Below, piece by piece: positions 32,231 through 44,707 of a stretch of 64,000 nt of DNA. Location: contig JAJAGP010000339.1 in the NCBI GenBank assembly GCA_025084515.1, positions 372,001 to 436,000 on the forward strand, read 5' to 3'. The first letter of the stretch is position 1. Each line of letters begins with the position of its first letter. The notes under the pieces were generated by a model. It ran no database searches. It saw nothing but the letters and a program-made list of their open reading frames with translations, and was not told the DNA's origin. Origin of the DNA: Ancistrus triradiatus. Taxonomy: Eukaryota > Chordata > Actinopteri > Siluriformes > Loricariidae. A program made the position numbers and the translations under genes.

Positions 32231-34881
32231 TTTTCTTAAGCAACCCTCTGCCCTCAATTTTAATCAGCCAATAAATTGTTTCCTGTAATCATATACACAC
32301 GGAACGATCTGCGGAAAAAGGGGAGCGTTAATTGAAAATCAAAATTCAAAGCAAAAAGACCGGGGCACTCGCACCGGGAGCCTGGGGAGAACAGGGGGTC
32401 GAGCAGAACAGGAGGAGGGCCGTTCGGGAGAAGGCAGTCCTGACACCATTTTTTATTCATGGATCTGAAGAGTCCAGGTTTCAGCCCTTCATCAGCAAAT
32501 CGCAAGCGAAACAAGGCACTGCTTTTGTATTACACAGCAAATCAAGTGGTATTATTTTACCTCTGAAATGCTCAGTCTCTTAGGCACTTTGCCTCCAGTC
32601 TCCAGCCATCAGTCAAACTGCTGAGGCATGAGAGCGAGGACAAGAGACGGAGAGAATGAGGGAGAGAGATAATGAGAGTGAGAGAGAGAGGAGCTGACTC
32701 CATCCTCCCGTAACATGTGTCTACAGCAATCTTGTTAGAAAATGCAATAGATCTGTGCCTGGGCTCCGTAACTGTATTTGTCAGTTGGAGTTAATAATTT
32801 ATTAGAAGAGCTCAGAGGGCCGTGCTGCTGCTGTGCGCAGCCAAGGCAGCGAGCTGAGTGCCGGGGCCGGGCTAGTGGCTTTCCCCTCACTCCCTCTCCC
32901 TCTCGCATAACACACACACTCCACACACACCGTACAAGCCTGCCCGACACTGCCAAAGTCGGCCCCTCCCTACTGCTACAGTTCTGATAATTAAACAATA
33001 TGGGCCAAACCAAATTGAAAAAGGAGACCGTTCCGGCTAAAAGAAAGGCCTAGATGATTTTGTTATACTTAAGCCGTCCGGATTTGATTTCCTCTCGCTT
33101 CAAACCATAAAACCGAATCCTCTTTTAGGAAGTTATGAGCTGAAATATGACGAGGGGACCCTGTAGACACGGGACCCAGTAAACGCCCATGGCGAGAAAA
33201 TGGCACAGTAAAATGGCCTGCGCCGAGCAGTCCATAAACGGAACAGGACCTGTAGGCCGGCCCCCGGAACACATCTTTTCCTTCATTGTGATTAATACTT
33301 CAATCCGCTTCTCCAGTAAAAAAGTCAAATAAGCAAGGCGTTTGTGCATATTAAGCAGCGAATACAGGAGGCCGGCCCGAAGCAGCCTCATATGAATTCC
33401 TGACAAGGCCTCTCTGGCTCACACTCGATTACACAATAACAATAGACAGCTAACAAACTGAAGTAATCAATAAATGGAGAGGGAGCATGGCAGGTCGACT
33501 CCCACCCCATGCCCTCCCCTCATGTTCAGCATCCCAGAGAAGAGATGAGGCAAACAGAGAAGCCACTATATATAGCTGACAATATTGCTGCGCGTTCTAA
33601 AAGGATTAAGAGTTACGTTCCTGGGCTGCAAGCGGCTCATGTAGCCGTGTGTGTCCGGAATGCTTTGACTCATGAATTGTTCCCAGTGCTAATGTTTCAT
33701 CACGTAAAAACAAAGTTTAATTGGTTCGGTATTAGAACCCCTTGCACCCACAGCACCCCCCCACCCGTGCGCCGGTTTGCCCAGAAGGTCTTATGACTCG
33801 GGGCCATGTGTCTTACGATATCCACTTTCGCCTTTCTCAATCATACGACGCCCCCTGCTCTCTCTCGCTCTCGTCCCTCACTGTTGACCTTTTATAGACA
33901 ATAGTGATCAGTTACCCCGGAGCTGCGCCGTTAAACTTAAGCCCTCCACATATCCTTCAGCCTTCAGGCCCTTCAATCCTAAGGCAACTCGAGAGGAAAG
34001 CCTTCGATTCCACGTCCTGCTTCTCAGGCTCCCCGAAAACGCCACTAATCAATCCTATAGGACGAGAACTAATCAAATGAACGGGGAAAAAGTGGGGAGC
34101 AAAAACAAGAGGGCCATTGTTCCAGGAGCTAACTATGGCTGAGCTAAAAAAATGGAGAAAAAATCAGCTTTATGACTGGGCTTCAAGTTTCCATGGGTTA
34201 CACAGCACACACACGTGCATACGCACTGGCACGTGCACGCTTGTATATGCACTGAAGCATGTACAAGACACACAGACACAGGCAGAAGGGAGAAAACGAA
34301 ATCAAAAAATGACACTGTTGAATGAAAGACTGTACAGAAAGTTTTTCGAGGTTTATTGGTCTGAAATTAGTCAGGGGAAATTTTCTACGAGTACAGCAAA
34401 GAATTAAAAACAAAAATTTGCTTTAAAACGGTGTTAGAATAAGTTTCTATAATTTTAGAACTACTCTTTAAAGTGTACAATTCAAGCAGTTACCATTTTA
34501 TCTTTTCCTTTTCTTTTTTTTTAGAGAAGAGAGTGTAATTTTAAAGAAACGTATTGTATTTAATTAATCATCACTCCTGGCAAGAGCAAAACAGGATTCA
34601 ATACGGCTTTTCTGAAAAATGATGTATGTGTCTCAGGTTATTTCTATGATTAAGCCGATATTAAAGAAATTGTAAATAATAGGCCTACTAAATTTGTCTT
34701 TTCAGGAATTTCATGTCACACACTCAAAAGCCAGAGAGACTTTATTATATGAATATGATACATATGAAGAAAAACTAAACGGGTTAAAAGTTTTGTGGTT
34801 TTAGGTTAAGTTTAGGTGTGGTATTAAATAGCTAGAGTTATTATGTCAAAGCAAAGTCCTGACAAGTATAGCGATACAAAC
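32231..34881. other. TE-free 5' flank or intron
   Basis: No mobile element recognised. The stretch 32980-33420 is repeat-free and rich in motifs such as 'cagtccataaacgg' and 'tgattaatacttcaatccgc', so it is a candidate regulatory element. GA- and CA-rich simple tracts lie at about 32650-32695 and 32910-32935. Small frames are not called. Confidence 0.4.
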
Positions 34882-34900
34882 GTGTGTGTGTGTGTGTGTG
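34882..34900. repeat. (GT)n microsatellite
   Basis: About 19 bases of GT dinucleotide. Confidence 0.93.
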
Positions 34901-36510
34901 CTGAAGCAGCGCCCTGCTCGCACAGGTGACAAGGCCTTCCACCTTCCATATAATAAGCTTCCTGTTAACCATCAGAGCCCCCGGCTGGAAACATTGCCAA
35001 CACAGCTACCGCCGTTTAGCACAATTAAATTATCACCATTGTGAGCAAAGGTACCATCGAGACAGAGAGTGGGAGAGCAAGAGAGAACGACAGAGAGCGA
35101 GACTCCTGAGCAGCGAGTGCATGACATAAATGAAAATGAGCTGAACAACTCACTTCCCTTCGCACTCTATTGCTAGAATTTTCCTTTTCATTAATGCAGC
35201 TCAACAAAATGAGCAACTTGGCAACCCTTTCCCCTTTATCCTGTGAAAATGACTCATAGTGACAAGAAACTGTTGAGGGGGGAAAAGGGACCATTTTTAT
35301 TATTGATTTGATTGATGCAAAATGAATCGTGAATACTTTTTGAAAAATGCAGCAAAGTTTCAAAACAAAAAAGAAATTGACCAAACCTCAAGTACAATAA
35401 TCACGCAATTACATATGATAACACTGAAAAGTACCAAACGGTGGGTTAAGGAACGTCTACCCTCTCGAAAGCCACCTCAAGGATCCAAATGAATTTGTTT
35501 AAATTGTTCCTCTATAAATGTTGACCTCTCCCTCCTCAAAAAGTCAACTTAATTGTGACAGCACTACTTCATTTCCCCTGTCTTTCTCTCCCCCCTCTCT
35601 CTATCCTCTCACTCCCAGTCTGTTTTTTCATTGAAATGTCCGCCACTTTTGGGATATTTCAAAGAACCCTTAAACGCTGCTTAAAGGCCGCCTCTTTGGA
35701 AAGTGCACTTCAGCTTGATCAGAGCGGCCAAAAACGATTCTGCACAGCAAATTAAAAGAATGACAAGAAATAATATTCCGCTCTGTATGCGTCCAACTTT
35801 GGCTTCCATTCTGGGCTTAGATGCGTACGTCGAGTGTGAGCGTGTGCGCGAGTGTGTGTGTGTGTGTGTGTGTGTGAGCGTGGGTGGATGTGAGATCAGG
35901 TAACAAATCAGTAAACACTCACAGACTGTCCTCCTCAGCCACTGGCCCTCTTTGCTGTCCTCCACTCATTACTTCAGCACTGGATGGCATTACTCTCCTC
36001 AAATCCAATGGCACGATCCACCCGTACACACATTTCCCCCAGCACTCACACACAGTCTAGCAAGCACAGACAGGCCGACTGTCCCATCCACCAAGAGCCT
36101 CACCACACACACACACACACACACACAAGGGCGAAGTGCGAGCGCACAGACGAGAAGGACCAGCAGAGGCAGTGTTAAGCTCCGTCGCTCACACACACAC
36201 TCTGTCTCGCCCTCGAGATTCCAAGACGAGAAAAGCTGCATGATTTTGTCCCTCTCTCTTTCACATGCTCTCTCTCTCTCTCTCTGTCTCTGTGTCTCTC
36301 AGCAAATGGCTAGAAGTCGAGGCCTTATGGGGGATGCAGTTCCCAAAGTGCCTTCTGTCACTGTCGTCACATTACCTGAGCTACACTGCTGCTTAGTGGA
36401 CTGCATCATAAGCTGACAATAACTTATGAGCCCTTTGTGAGCACAGGGGAAGGCAAACAGATTGGAAAAACATAACGCAGAATGTCTGTGAAATTGCGCT
36501 CTCTCACTCC

Positions 36511-36538
36511 ACACACACACACACACACACACACACAC
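36511..36538. repeat. (AC)n microsatellite
   Basis: About 28 bases of uninterrupted AC dinucleotide. Confidence 0.95.
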
Positions 36539-38788
36539 CACCAAGCGTTGTTACAGGGCAGATGAAATATAGAGTACCCCTATTTGAAGAGAGTAAACAA
36601 AGCAACATTCAGGGAGCACCAAGCACTTTCCGTCATTTATAAAGCTGCACCAAATTTGACTGCAAAACAGTCGCGTTCCAACAAATCAAGTGTAAAATCT
36701 ACCCACAATGCTCGACTGAAAGAGTAAATGAGTTTGAAAACAAGGCTTAGAAAGAAATGGTATTTCAGTCTTTGGACAGAAAGAAAGGGAGTCAGTTCCC
36801 AAATCCATTTGAACAGATAAAGGAACTTTATATGCAGCAGAAAGGGACGAATAAATGAAAATAAATGCAATGACAGAAGAGAGAAAGGGAAAAGAGGAAA
36901 AAAAAGAGGGACCAGCCAAAAATGCCAGAACAATGGCTAATTATGAGGGAGCAACTCTGCAGCGACAGGAATGGCAAGCGACACTGGAGGGAATGAATGT
37001 TCCTACAAAAGGACTAGCAAAAACTGTGTGCCCACAGTCTTTATGAGGTCATCACTGGCAGACAGTTCTCCAAAATTAAAAAAAAGAAAGAAAGAAACAC
37101 ATAGACTGGTACAACTGCCGTGTGGACATCTGGAATGCTGGCATACACAGACTGGCTTTCTCTAGGGACTATTCCCCTAATTCCTTTCTCTTCCATAAAT
37201 AGACCTCATCAGGCTCGGCCCCCGCCAATTGGAAAATTTGCAGCACCTAATGCAAAGAATGGCAGATTTGTTCCTTACCATTCTCATGTCATAAATTGGA
37301 TTTCTACGGCATACGACGAAACGGAGGAAATTGCCTTTAAGACTGCCTTGATTAAGCTTCTCCATTTAAGGGGGTCATTAGTCACCACTTACCCCTGCTT
37401 TTAATTCTGACAGAGTTTTTGCTTTCTTTTCTCTGTTTGCTAAGCTTCTTCCCTCAGGACGACCGGGTCCACCCATAAGAGACAGTAGAATAATTGTTGT
37501 ACAGTCTAGAATTTCTATGACATAAGGCACAGGAGAGGAGGGGAGGAGATGAACATAGGATGAGGGGAAAATGAGAAAAGGAGGGGTGGCTAGGATGGTT
37601 TAAGACGAGCCACATTTCATGTGACACGTCAATCGGAAAATCAAAACAGGGGTAGTTCATTTGCTCCACCCAGATGAGGCCATGTTAAGCAGGCCCATGA
37701 ATTGTGGGGTCAGTCAGGCCGCACCTCTGCAATTTATGATTAAGCCTTATTATTTTGGTCGAAACTGACATTGATTGGCGACTCGGAGCGAGCAAACCCA
37801 ATTCATTGGCTCCTCTTGAACGGAGAGCGTGGGCAACAGCGTGTGGCTGGGGGTGACAGGTCAGACAGGAGGGCTGAATAAATACCAGCCGAGCAAATGA
37901 ACATACTTGGCATTTGAGCCTGCTCGGAGACAGAAACAGGTTAGGCATGTGACTGACAGCCAACACGCACCAAAAAAAAGACGAAATCCGAAAGATGAAA
38001 GTCCTAGCACTGATCTGAGTAATTGCAATGAAATCTGCTTCAGTGAAGCCACGGACAGGGCCCAGAGTTCTCCTCACTGGAGACACGGAACTAGCTCTAA
38101 TAAAATCAGAACAAGTGTAAAATGTGAAGGTGATCTCCTTTGCAATGTGGAGAACGTTTCTCGCCCACCCACCATGTTGCCAAGCGTCCGAGCACCCTCT
38201 TTCTCTTTCAAAGTCTCCTCTGGATAAAACAGCACAGTAGCCTTTAATAAGAGTTGGAGACAACCTGGGAAAAATGTCCGCGTCTGCAGCCGACAGATGA
38301 GCAAACCCCATCGGGTTAGTGAGCAGCTTCCTCAGAACCGTGCCAGTGAATGTGGCAACGCAAAAGCTTTCCTCAACACTCGGTAACTTGATCCCCGCTG
38401 CAGCCACAGGCTGTTAGAGCAGTCATGTTGACTAACACTTTCGTCTCTAACTCTCTTTTCTCAGACGCTTCTCTTCTTCTTTTTTTTTCTTCTCCTCCTA
38501 CCCACTTCTTTTCCTGGCAGACGTCGCTGCATGCGTCACAACAGCCTTTTGGAGTGAAATCACAAACTAAATTGCTTCCTTTTCTAAAAAAGAAACATGA
38601 GTGTGCGATGGGTGGGTGTGTATCTGTCCCTGGCTGCTGGTCCCGGCTCTCTGTTGTGGTTCCTCACCACCGCAGCCATCCTGCATGGTGCGGTTTTCGG
38701 GGGCTTGTCCAAGACCAATATGAAATGATCGGGGTAATCTCAGCTCACCTCATCTCCCTCACTTTGCCGAGAGCACAAAGAGGCCCTT

Positions 38789-38842
38789 TGTGTGTATGTG
38801 TGTGCGTCTGTGTGTGTGTGTGTGTCTGTCTGTCTGTCTGTG
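38789..38842. repeat. Compound TG / TCTG microsatellite
   Basis: A TG run with interruptions followed by four or so TCTG units ('ctgtctgtctgtctgtctg'). Confidence 0.93.
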
Positions 38843-40009
38843 AATATATGCGTATACGGTTGCACGCGTGTTCTCAAGACCGGCCGTGTAGATCAATCAA
38901 TCAAAAACATATTAAGCAAACACATGTTTCAAGTCAGGGACCGAGACCATTCAGCGAAGGACTTCTGGGAGACGGAGGAGGAGTACTGAGCAAATTAACA
39001 CCACTTCTGTTTGTCAGTTTACACAAGGCCAGCACAGGGGACGAAAGATTTAAGGGTACTTATGCTATTATGCTCAACCCTATAAATACAGCTCGTGCAT
39101 TTCAAACGTCCCTTTATGTCCCTATAAAGCTGAAAGGTGAGGCAATGGCAGACGAGCAAAATAAAGACCGTAAGAGGATGTAAGAGAATTAAAAATATAC
39201 GGGACAATCTCAGAGGAACTCTCTCATCCCCTCGAGGTCTATAATACATTAGGGAGAGTCTTTCAAACCTACTGAGGTAACATTGTGTCTGTCTCGCTCA
39301 TGGAGGCTTAAATAAGCAAAGCAAACAGAGGGAAGGTAAATACCTAGTGAAGGCCAGACAAATATTTGATAAGCAGATAGGGGCTGAAATAGAGACTTCC
39401 CCCCATGACTGCACTTCCCTACCTCTCCTTTTTCTCCCCATCCCTTTATCCCTCGCTCCACCTCTCGCTCTCTCTTTTTCCTAGGCAGCAGATGTGTCTT
39501 TCACAGGCCGCGGAGTGTGCAACCCAATCTGCAAACAATAGCCGGCCGCTGACAAAGGTCACATTTTGCAATACGTGCGTTATCAGAGACCTAAAAACAC
39601 AGAGAGCACGCAGCCAGGCCATGCCCAGCGTATGTCACGTACGTCAGCGGACGTTTTAGCCGTACAGCCATACATACTAGGCTCTTAACAGGATGATTAC
39701 CCATGTATAAGCTGCTTATGTCATAAGCTGGGAGTTGGTGTAAACAAATGCAGTCTTATTAGTCTACTAATAGACTATGTACAAAGCATTTCGACAATGG
39801 CCCGGCAGCTAAAGAGCTCAAATGAGGGTCAATCTCCATTGCACTTGGCACAAATGGCATTTAAATCCCAGACTTGTATCACACAAATACCTTATTAAGT
39901 AATTATAGGCTTAATGCAGTAAAATCACAAGATTAACCCATGACTGGACATTCCCTCACTCGAATAACCCTTACAGATATTGCACCATGAAGCACCCGTT
40001 CAAAATGTA

Positions 40010-41533
40010 CAGTGGGGCAAAAACTGTATTTAGTCAGCCACTGATTGTGCAAGTTCTCCTACTTAGAAAGATGAGAGAGGTCTGTAATTTTCATCAAGGT
40101 ACACTTCAACTATGAGAGACAAAATGAGGAAAAAAATCCAGGAAAACACATTGTAGGATTTTTAAAGAATTTAATTGTAAATTATAGTGGAAAATAAGTA
40201 AGTATTTGGTCAACTTTGTAACATAACCTTTGTTGGCAATGACAGAGGTCAAATGTTTCCTGTAAGTCTTCACCAGGTTGGCACACACTGTAGCTGGTAT
40301 TTGGCCCATTCCTCCATGCAGATCTCCTCCTAGAAGCAGTGAGTTGTGTTTGGGGGCAACACGGACTTTCAACTCCCTCCACAAATTTTCTATGGGGTTG
40401 AGGTCTGGAGACTGGCTAGGCCAATCCAGGACCTTGAAATGGTTTTTACAGAGCCACTCCTTCGTTGCCCGAGCGGTGTGGTGTTTGGGATCATTGTCAT
40501 GCTGGAAGACCCCTAGCCACGTTCCCATCTTCAATGCTCTCACTGATGGAAGGAGGTTTTGGGCTTAAAATCTCACCATACATGGCCCCGTTCATTCTTC
40601 CTTAACACGGATCAGCGTCCTGTCCCCTCTGCAGAGAAACAGCCCCAAAGCATGAGGTTTCCACCCCCATGCTTCACAGTAGGTATATGTTCTTAGGATG
40701 CAACTCAGCATTCTTCTTCCTCCAAACACGAGTTGAGGTTGGTGCTTTTTCTTACCAAAAAGTTCTGATTATTATACCACATGAGATTCTCCCAATCCGT
40801 TCTGGATCATCCATATGCTCTCTGGCAAACTTCAGACGGGCCTGGACATGTACTGGCTTAAGCAGGGGGACACGCCTGGCCATCATGCAGGATCTGAGTC
40901 CCTCTCGGCGTAGTGTGTTACTGATGGTAGCCTTTGTTACTTTGGTCCCAGCTCTCTGCAGGTCATTCATCAGGATCCCTCCCGTGTAGTTTCTGGGATT
41001 TTTGCTCACCGTTCTCATGATCATTTTGACCCCACCAGATGAGATTTTGCGAGGAGCCCCAGATCGAGGGAGATTATCAATGGTCCCTTGTAGTGTCTTA
41101 CACATTGTTCCCACAGTTGATTTATTCACACCAACCTGCTTGTCACTCTTCCCAGCCTGGTGCAGGTCTACAATTGTCTTCCTGATGTCCTTCGACAGCT
41201 CTTTGGTCTTGGCCATGGTTGAGTTGGGAGTCTGACTGTTTGAGGCTGGCTGGACAGGTGTCTTTTATACAGATAACGAGGTTCAAACAGGTGCCATTAA
41301 ATTACAGGGTAACGAGTGGAGGACAGAAGAGATTACTTAAAGAAGTTACAGGTCTGCTTGTTTGTAGGTGACCAAATACTTATTTTCCCATCGTGATTAC
41401 AATTAAATTATTTATATGTCTCTCATAGTTAAAGTTGTACTATGATGAAAAAATTACAGACCTCTCCGATCGTTCTAAGTAGGAGAACTTTGCACAATCA
41501 GTGGCTGACTAAATACTTGTTTGCCCCCTACTG
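40010..41533 (-). mobile_element. Tc1-like transposon, complete ends, decayed
   Basis: The left end 'cagtggggcaaaaactgta' and the right end 'tttgccccctactg' are flanked by TA (40008-40009 and 41534-41535). Subterminal 'aagttctcctacttagaaag' occurs in both ends in opposite orientation. It is the same family as 1445-3093 but without the insert, about 1.5 kb. The right terminus has two extra bases. Confidence 0.93.
40212..41216 (-). pseudogene. Tc1-like DDE transposase, frameshifted, first Asp lost
   Basis: The start is at 41216-41214 and reads MAKTKELSKDIRKTIVDLH, then NLPRSGAPRKIS and LKFAREHMDDPE, one long N-terminal frame with the helix-turn-helix region (41216 to about 40800). The C-terminal piece reads FQHDNDPKH, WPSQSPDLNPIENLWRELK and IPATVCANLVKTYRKHL. 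The WSDETK motif with the first catalytic Asp is replaced by unrelated sequence near 40760-40780, and a frameshift separates the halves, so it cannot be active. The normal stop after VTK is also changed. The N-terminal half is the best-preserved transposase piece in the window. Confidence 0.9.
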
Positions 41534-41535
41534 TA

Positions 41536-41961
41536 AACTGTCAATGCAAGAATGTATATACTTTCATGAAAGTCTTCTGCTTCCACGTAATATTACGCAG
41601 ACTATTATTGCTAAAGGTGCTACGTTATAAAGGTGACAAGCAGCACATTCTATGCAGCAAAACAACACGCCAACAGATGCTCGCTCTGTTTGAGTCTTGT
41701 GTCCACAACAAAGCAAACGGAGACAGTTTTTGGGTAAATATATTTAAAGGCAAGTCATTTAGGCAGACAATGCAAAGTGAGCGTGAGACCTGAACGACTC
41801 CGAAGCTCAACCGGTCGAATGAGGCGATGAATACGTAAGGTGCAGTCTACTGTATTTACACTGCATATGCTTACACTCTGAGCCGTGTTACCAAAATAAT
41901 CGGTTTTTTTTAACGTGGAATTTAATTATGCACTGCTGCATTGTTAAATACATTCATTATA
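41536..41961. other. Spacer between Tc1 and foldback elements
   Basis: Unique sequence with no recognised repeat, exon or RNA gene. Confidence 0.5.
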
Positions 41962-42615
41962 CACTCACCAATCACTTTATTAGGTCGACATCCTTGTTTT
42001 CTGTACTCATTGCCCATTTTATCAGTTCCACTTACAGTATAGAAGCAGCACTGCAGTCACACTGACGGGGTATTGGTGTGGTATTGTGTGTTGTGCTGGT
42101 ATGAGTGGATCAGACCAAAGCAGTGCTGCTGGAGTTTTAAAACACTGCGCTCACAAAGTGGGCACTCCATTAGAACACATCTACATATTTTGCTCCAGAT
42201 TGCAGCTGTTAAAGCCAGAGACAGTAGCTCATCTGTTATTGCACAGTTTGTGATAATCCTCTAATCTTTCATCAGTGCTCTCGGGATGCTAGCTACAGGA
42301 TTGCTGCTGGCTGGATATTTGTGGTCGGTGGACTATTTTCAGTCACCACTGAGGTGGTTGTTAAAAAACTCCATTCAACACACGCTAACACTGAGAATGA
42401 TCCACCACCCAAATGGTTACCTGATCTGTGGCGGTTTTTAATTTTAACATTAGAGAAGAGAGTAAAGGGTTGTTAAAGTATACAGAGAAACAGGTGGAGA
42501 CTACAATCTGTAATTTTAGAACTACAAAGTGCATCTATATGGTAAGTGGAACGGATCAAATGGAACAACGAGTGTGGAAACAGTGCCAAACGTGATCACT
42601 AAGAGCATCTAGTGT
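41962..42615. mobile_element. Foldback element, degenerate
   Basis: It follows TA (41960-41961) with 'cactcaccaatcactttatt' and 'gcccattttatcagttcc'. The inner palindrome holds 'agcagtgctgctggagtttt', and the return arm has 'agaactacaaagtgcatc' (42518-42535). The right terminus is eroded. Confidence 0.82.
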
Positions 42616-43572
42616 ATGTATTAAAATAAACTAATAGAGCTGTTAGGCATCCCACTCTCCACCATGAACTGTGAAAGTGACCGTATTAAAGTAATGATTG
42701 TTTATAAAGGCTCATATTGTTGTATTTTAGTTTGTGTTGCTTTAATGATAGAGACTTGGCAACCCTCCTTTCTGCTTTTCCCACACTTTTGTTTAAACTT
42801 GTGTGGGTGTATGTGTGTGTGTTCTGTTACCTGATTTGCCTCTGTTTTCAAGGCATACATGCAACATGCATAACGCCCAGCCTGTGTAAAGGCAAGAAAA
42901 ACACAGAGGAGTGTGTATGTGTGAGTGGGTGTGGATGGGGAGTATTTGGGTGTTTTTATAATTCCTGTCCGTAAGCTGTGTAAATCGGCAGCAGCCGGCC
43001 TGTAGAGTACCAGCACTGTGCGCTATAAATGGCAGCTCCGTGCTCGCTACTAAAAATACTTAGAGCTTCACTGTTAGCGAGGCCTGAATTACACACAACA
43101 GGGGCCTTAACACTGATTCAAACCCCACTCCCTGGCCCATGCTTTCAGCTGAGAGCAACAAAGTAAATGCACTTGAGAAATATCAAGAGCAGAAAAACCG
43201 AACTCGGTGAGTGACAGCTCAGGTAACTCAACACCACCACTTTGCCAGAACGTTCACGCTGAGAGCCAGGCTTTCTTGAGACAAGGGAGATCGTTCCTCT
43301 AATCATTTTTGTAACTCTCTTACTCACACTCTCCCTCTCTGTATGACTCTGTAATCTGGCGTGTCACATTATGAGCTAAGGATTCAACTGTGGGGTGTGT
43401 GTGTTGACTTTAAAGCCCCTGGTGTCCTCCCTTAAGAAAATTCAATAACGTTTTTAAAGGATTTAGGTTGACACGATATGGTTTTATAGAATTGTATTAA
43501 CTATGGTTTTCACCTGAATACCAGTGGTACATACAGTATATTGTACAACACATTCTATCATAGAGATCAAGG
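42616..43572. other. Unique DNA
   Basis: No repeat or exon recognised. GT-rich stretches near 42800-42955 explain the short cysteine- and valine-rich frames. Confidence 0.45.
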
Positions 43573-44642
43573 CACTGTGGTGCTTAAAAGTTTGTGATCC
43601 ATTTAGAATGTTCTATATTTCTGCAGAAGTATGACCTAATGATCCAATATTACATGTCTGTGAGTAACAGAACTACGCAAACCTCTTTGATTAGCTAGAT
43701 CATGTTATGATTATGTGAAATTAGAGTCAGATGTTTTTTTACAGTCGATGGATAGACGATCAAGTGGCAGTGGGGACTGTGGTGGCCTAGTGGTTTAAGG
43801 TACTGGACTCTGGACCAGAAGATTGAGGATTCAAATCCCACCTCTGCCAAGCTGCCACTCCTGTTGAGTCCTTTTCAGGAAGGCCCTTAACCCCTACAAA
43901 ACTGCCTTGGATTGTAAGACTGTATCAATCAATGGATAAGGGCGTTATGCTAAATGCTGTAATTTAAATGTAAATGGCAGTGGGTGCACTGTCGTATTTA
44001 AAAGACAGGCAGATCAAAACACAAGCCACAAGCAAAGGGAATTTCTCAGAACCTCAGAAAAAAGAGCTGATGATGTTCACCAGGGTGGAAAAGGTTTTTT
44101 AAAAAAAAAGTGTCATGTCTAAAGAAAGAAAAACACTGAATTCCAGCATAATACCTGATTCCATCTGTGAAACATGGTGGTGGTAGCATCATGGTTTGAG
44201 CCTGTTTTATTCCATCTGGAATAAGGCTGCTTGCCATCGTTAATGAAACAATTAATTGATGAATTATGAATACTAGCAAATTCCAAAAGTCAAAGGACAT
44301 GTGTCTATAAAAACTGAATCTCAGCTGAACATGGGTCATGCAGCAAGACAATGACCCTAACCACACAAGTTGTTCTACCAAAGAATCATTAGAAGAATAA
44401 AGAGAATGTTGTGGAATGGCCACCCATTAACATCCCAGAGCTGAAGCTGTTCTGCGCAGAGGAATTAACTAAAATTCCTCCAAGCCATTACCGAAACATT
44501 TAGATGCAGCAATTGCTGCACATATATGAACTACTGGATCATCTTCCTCAATAAATAAAAACCAAGTATAACATTGGGTCTCATTAGCTTAATTGGGGTT
44601 TTCGTTCTGGAAATCTGACGACGTTACTTTCATGCACCGCTG
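43573..44642 (+). mobile_element. Tc1-like transposon, internally deleted, holds a SINE
   Basis: Same family as 1-752. The left end is 'cactgtggtgcttaaaagtt' and the right end is 'ctttcatgcaccgctg'. Plus-strand transposase remnants include a helix-turn-helix scrap at 44039-44096, 'catctgtgaaacatggtggt' (the VKHGGG region) and 'gtcatgcagcaagacaatg' (the QQDND region with the second catalytic Asp), then a C-terminal scrap. Much of the gene is deleted and full of stops. A SINE sits at 43775-43975. Confidence 0.8.
43775..43975 (+). mobile_element. tRNA-derived SINE inside a Tc1 remnant
   Basis: The head is 'ggtggcctagtggtttaagg', the B box 'ggattcaaatccc', and the tail 'ggataagggcgttatgct' with 'tttaaatgtaaat'. 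A perfect target duplication 'ggcagtggg' lies at 43766-43774 and 43976-43984. Confidence 0.93.
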
Positions 44643-44707
44643 CATGTATGTATATATGCACACACAAAAATTGGTACAGGAAAGTTTGTGAACCCTTTAG
44701 AATTTTG

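Larger units (their letters stand above)
34901..40009. other. TE-poor 5' flank with clustered microsatellites
   Basis: No mobile element seen over 5 kb. Simple repeats: (GT)n 35852-35876, (AC)n 36104-36128, (CT)n near 36269-36285, (AC)n 36511-36538 and a TG/TCTG tract 38789-38842. Unique AT-rich stretches at 37160-37400 and 37680-37960 look like conserved non-coding candidates. The two long frames here, 37685-38407 (-) and 38425-39183 (+), lack known domains and the second reads through the TG tract. Confidence 0.45.

Noticed and set aside
36104..36128. CRISPR-like short repeat cluster around 36 kb
   Set aside because: These are AC and CT microsatellites without unique spacers.
37685..38407. 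240-codon minus-strand frame
   Set aside because: No domain recognised; overlapping frames occur on the other strand; more likely unique non-coding DNA.
38425..39183. 252-codon plus-strand frame
   Set aside because: Reads through a TG/TCTG microsatellite giving a Cys-Val run; no known motif.
43455..43560. Possible end of a 'cacgatatg' DNA transposon
   Set aside because: Only a short resemblance to the right-edge repeat; too eroded to support.
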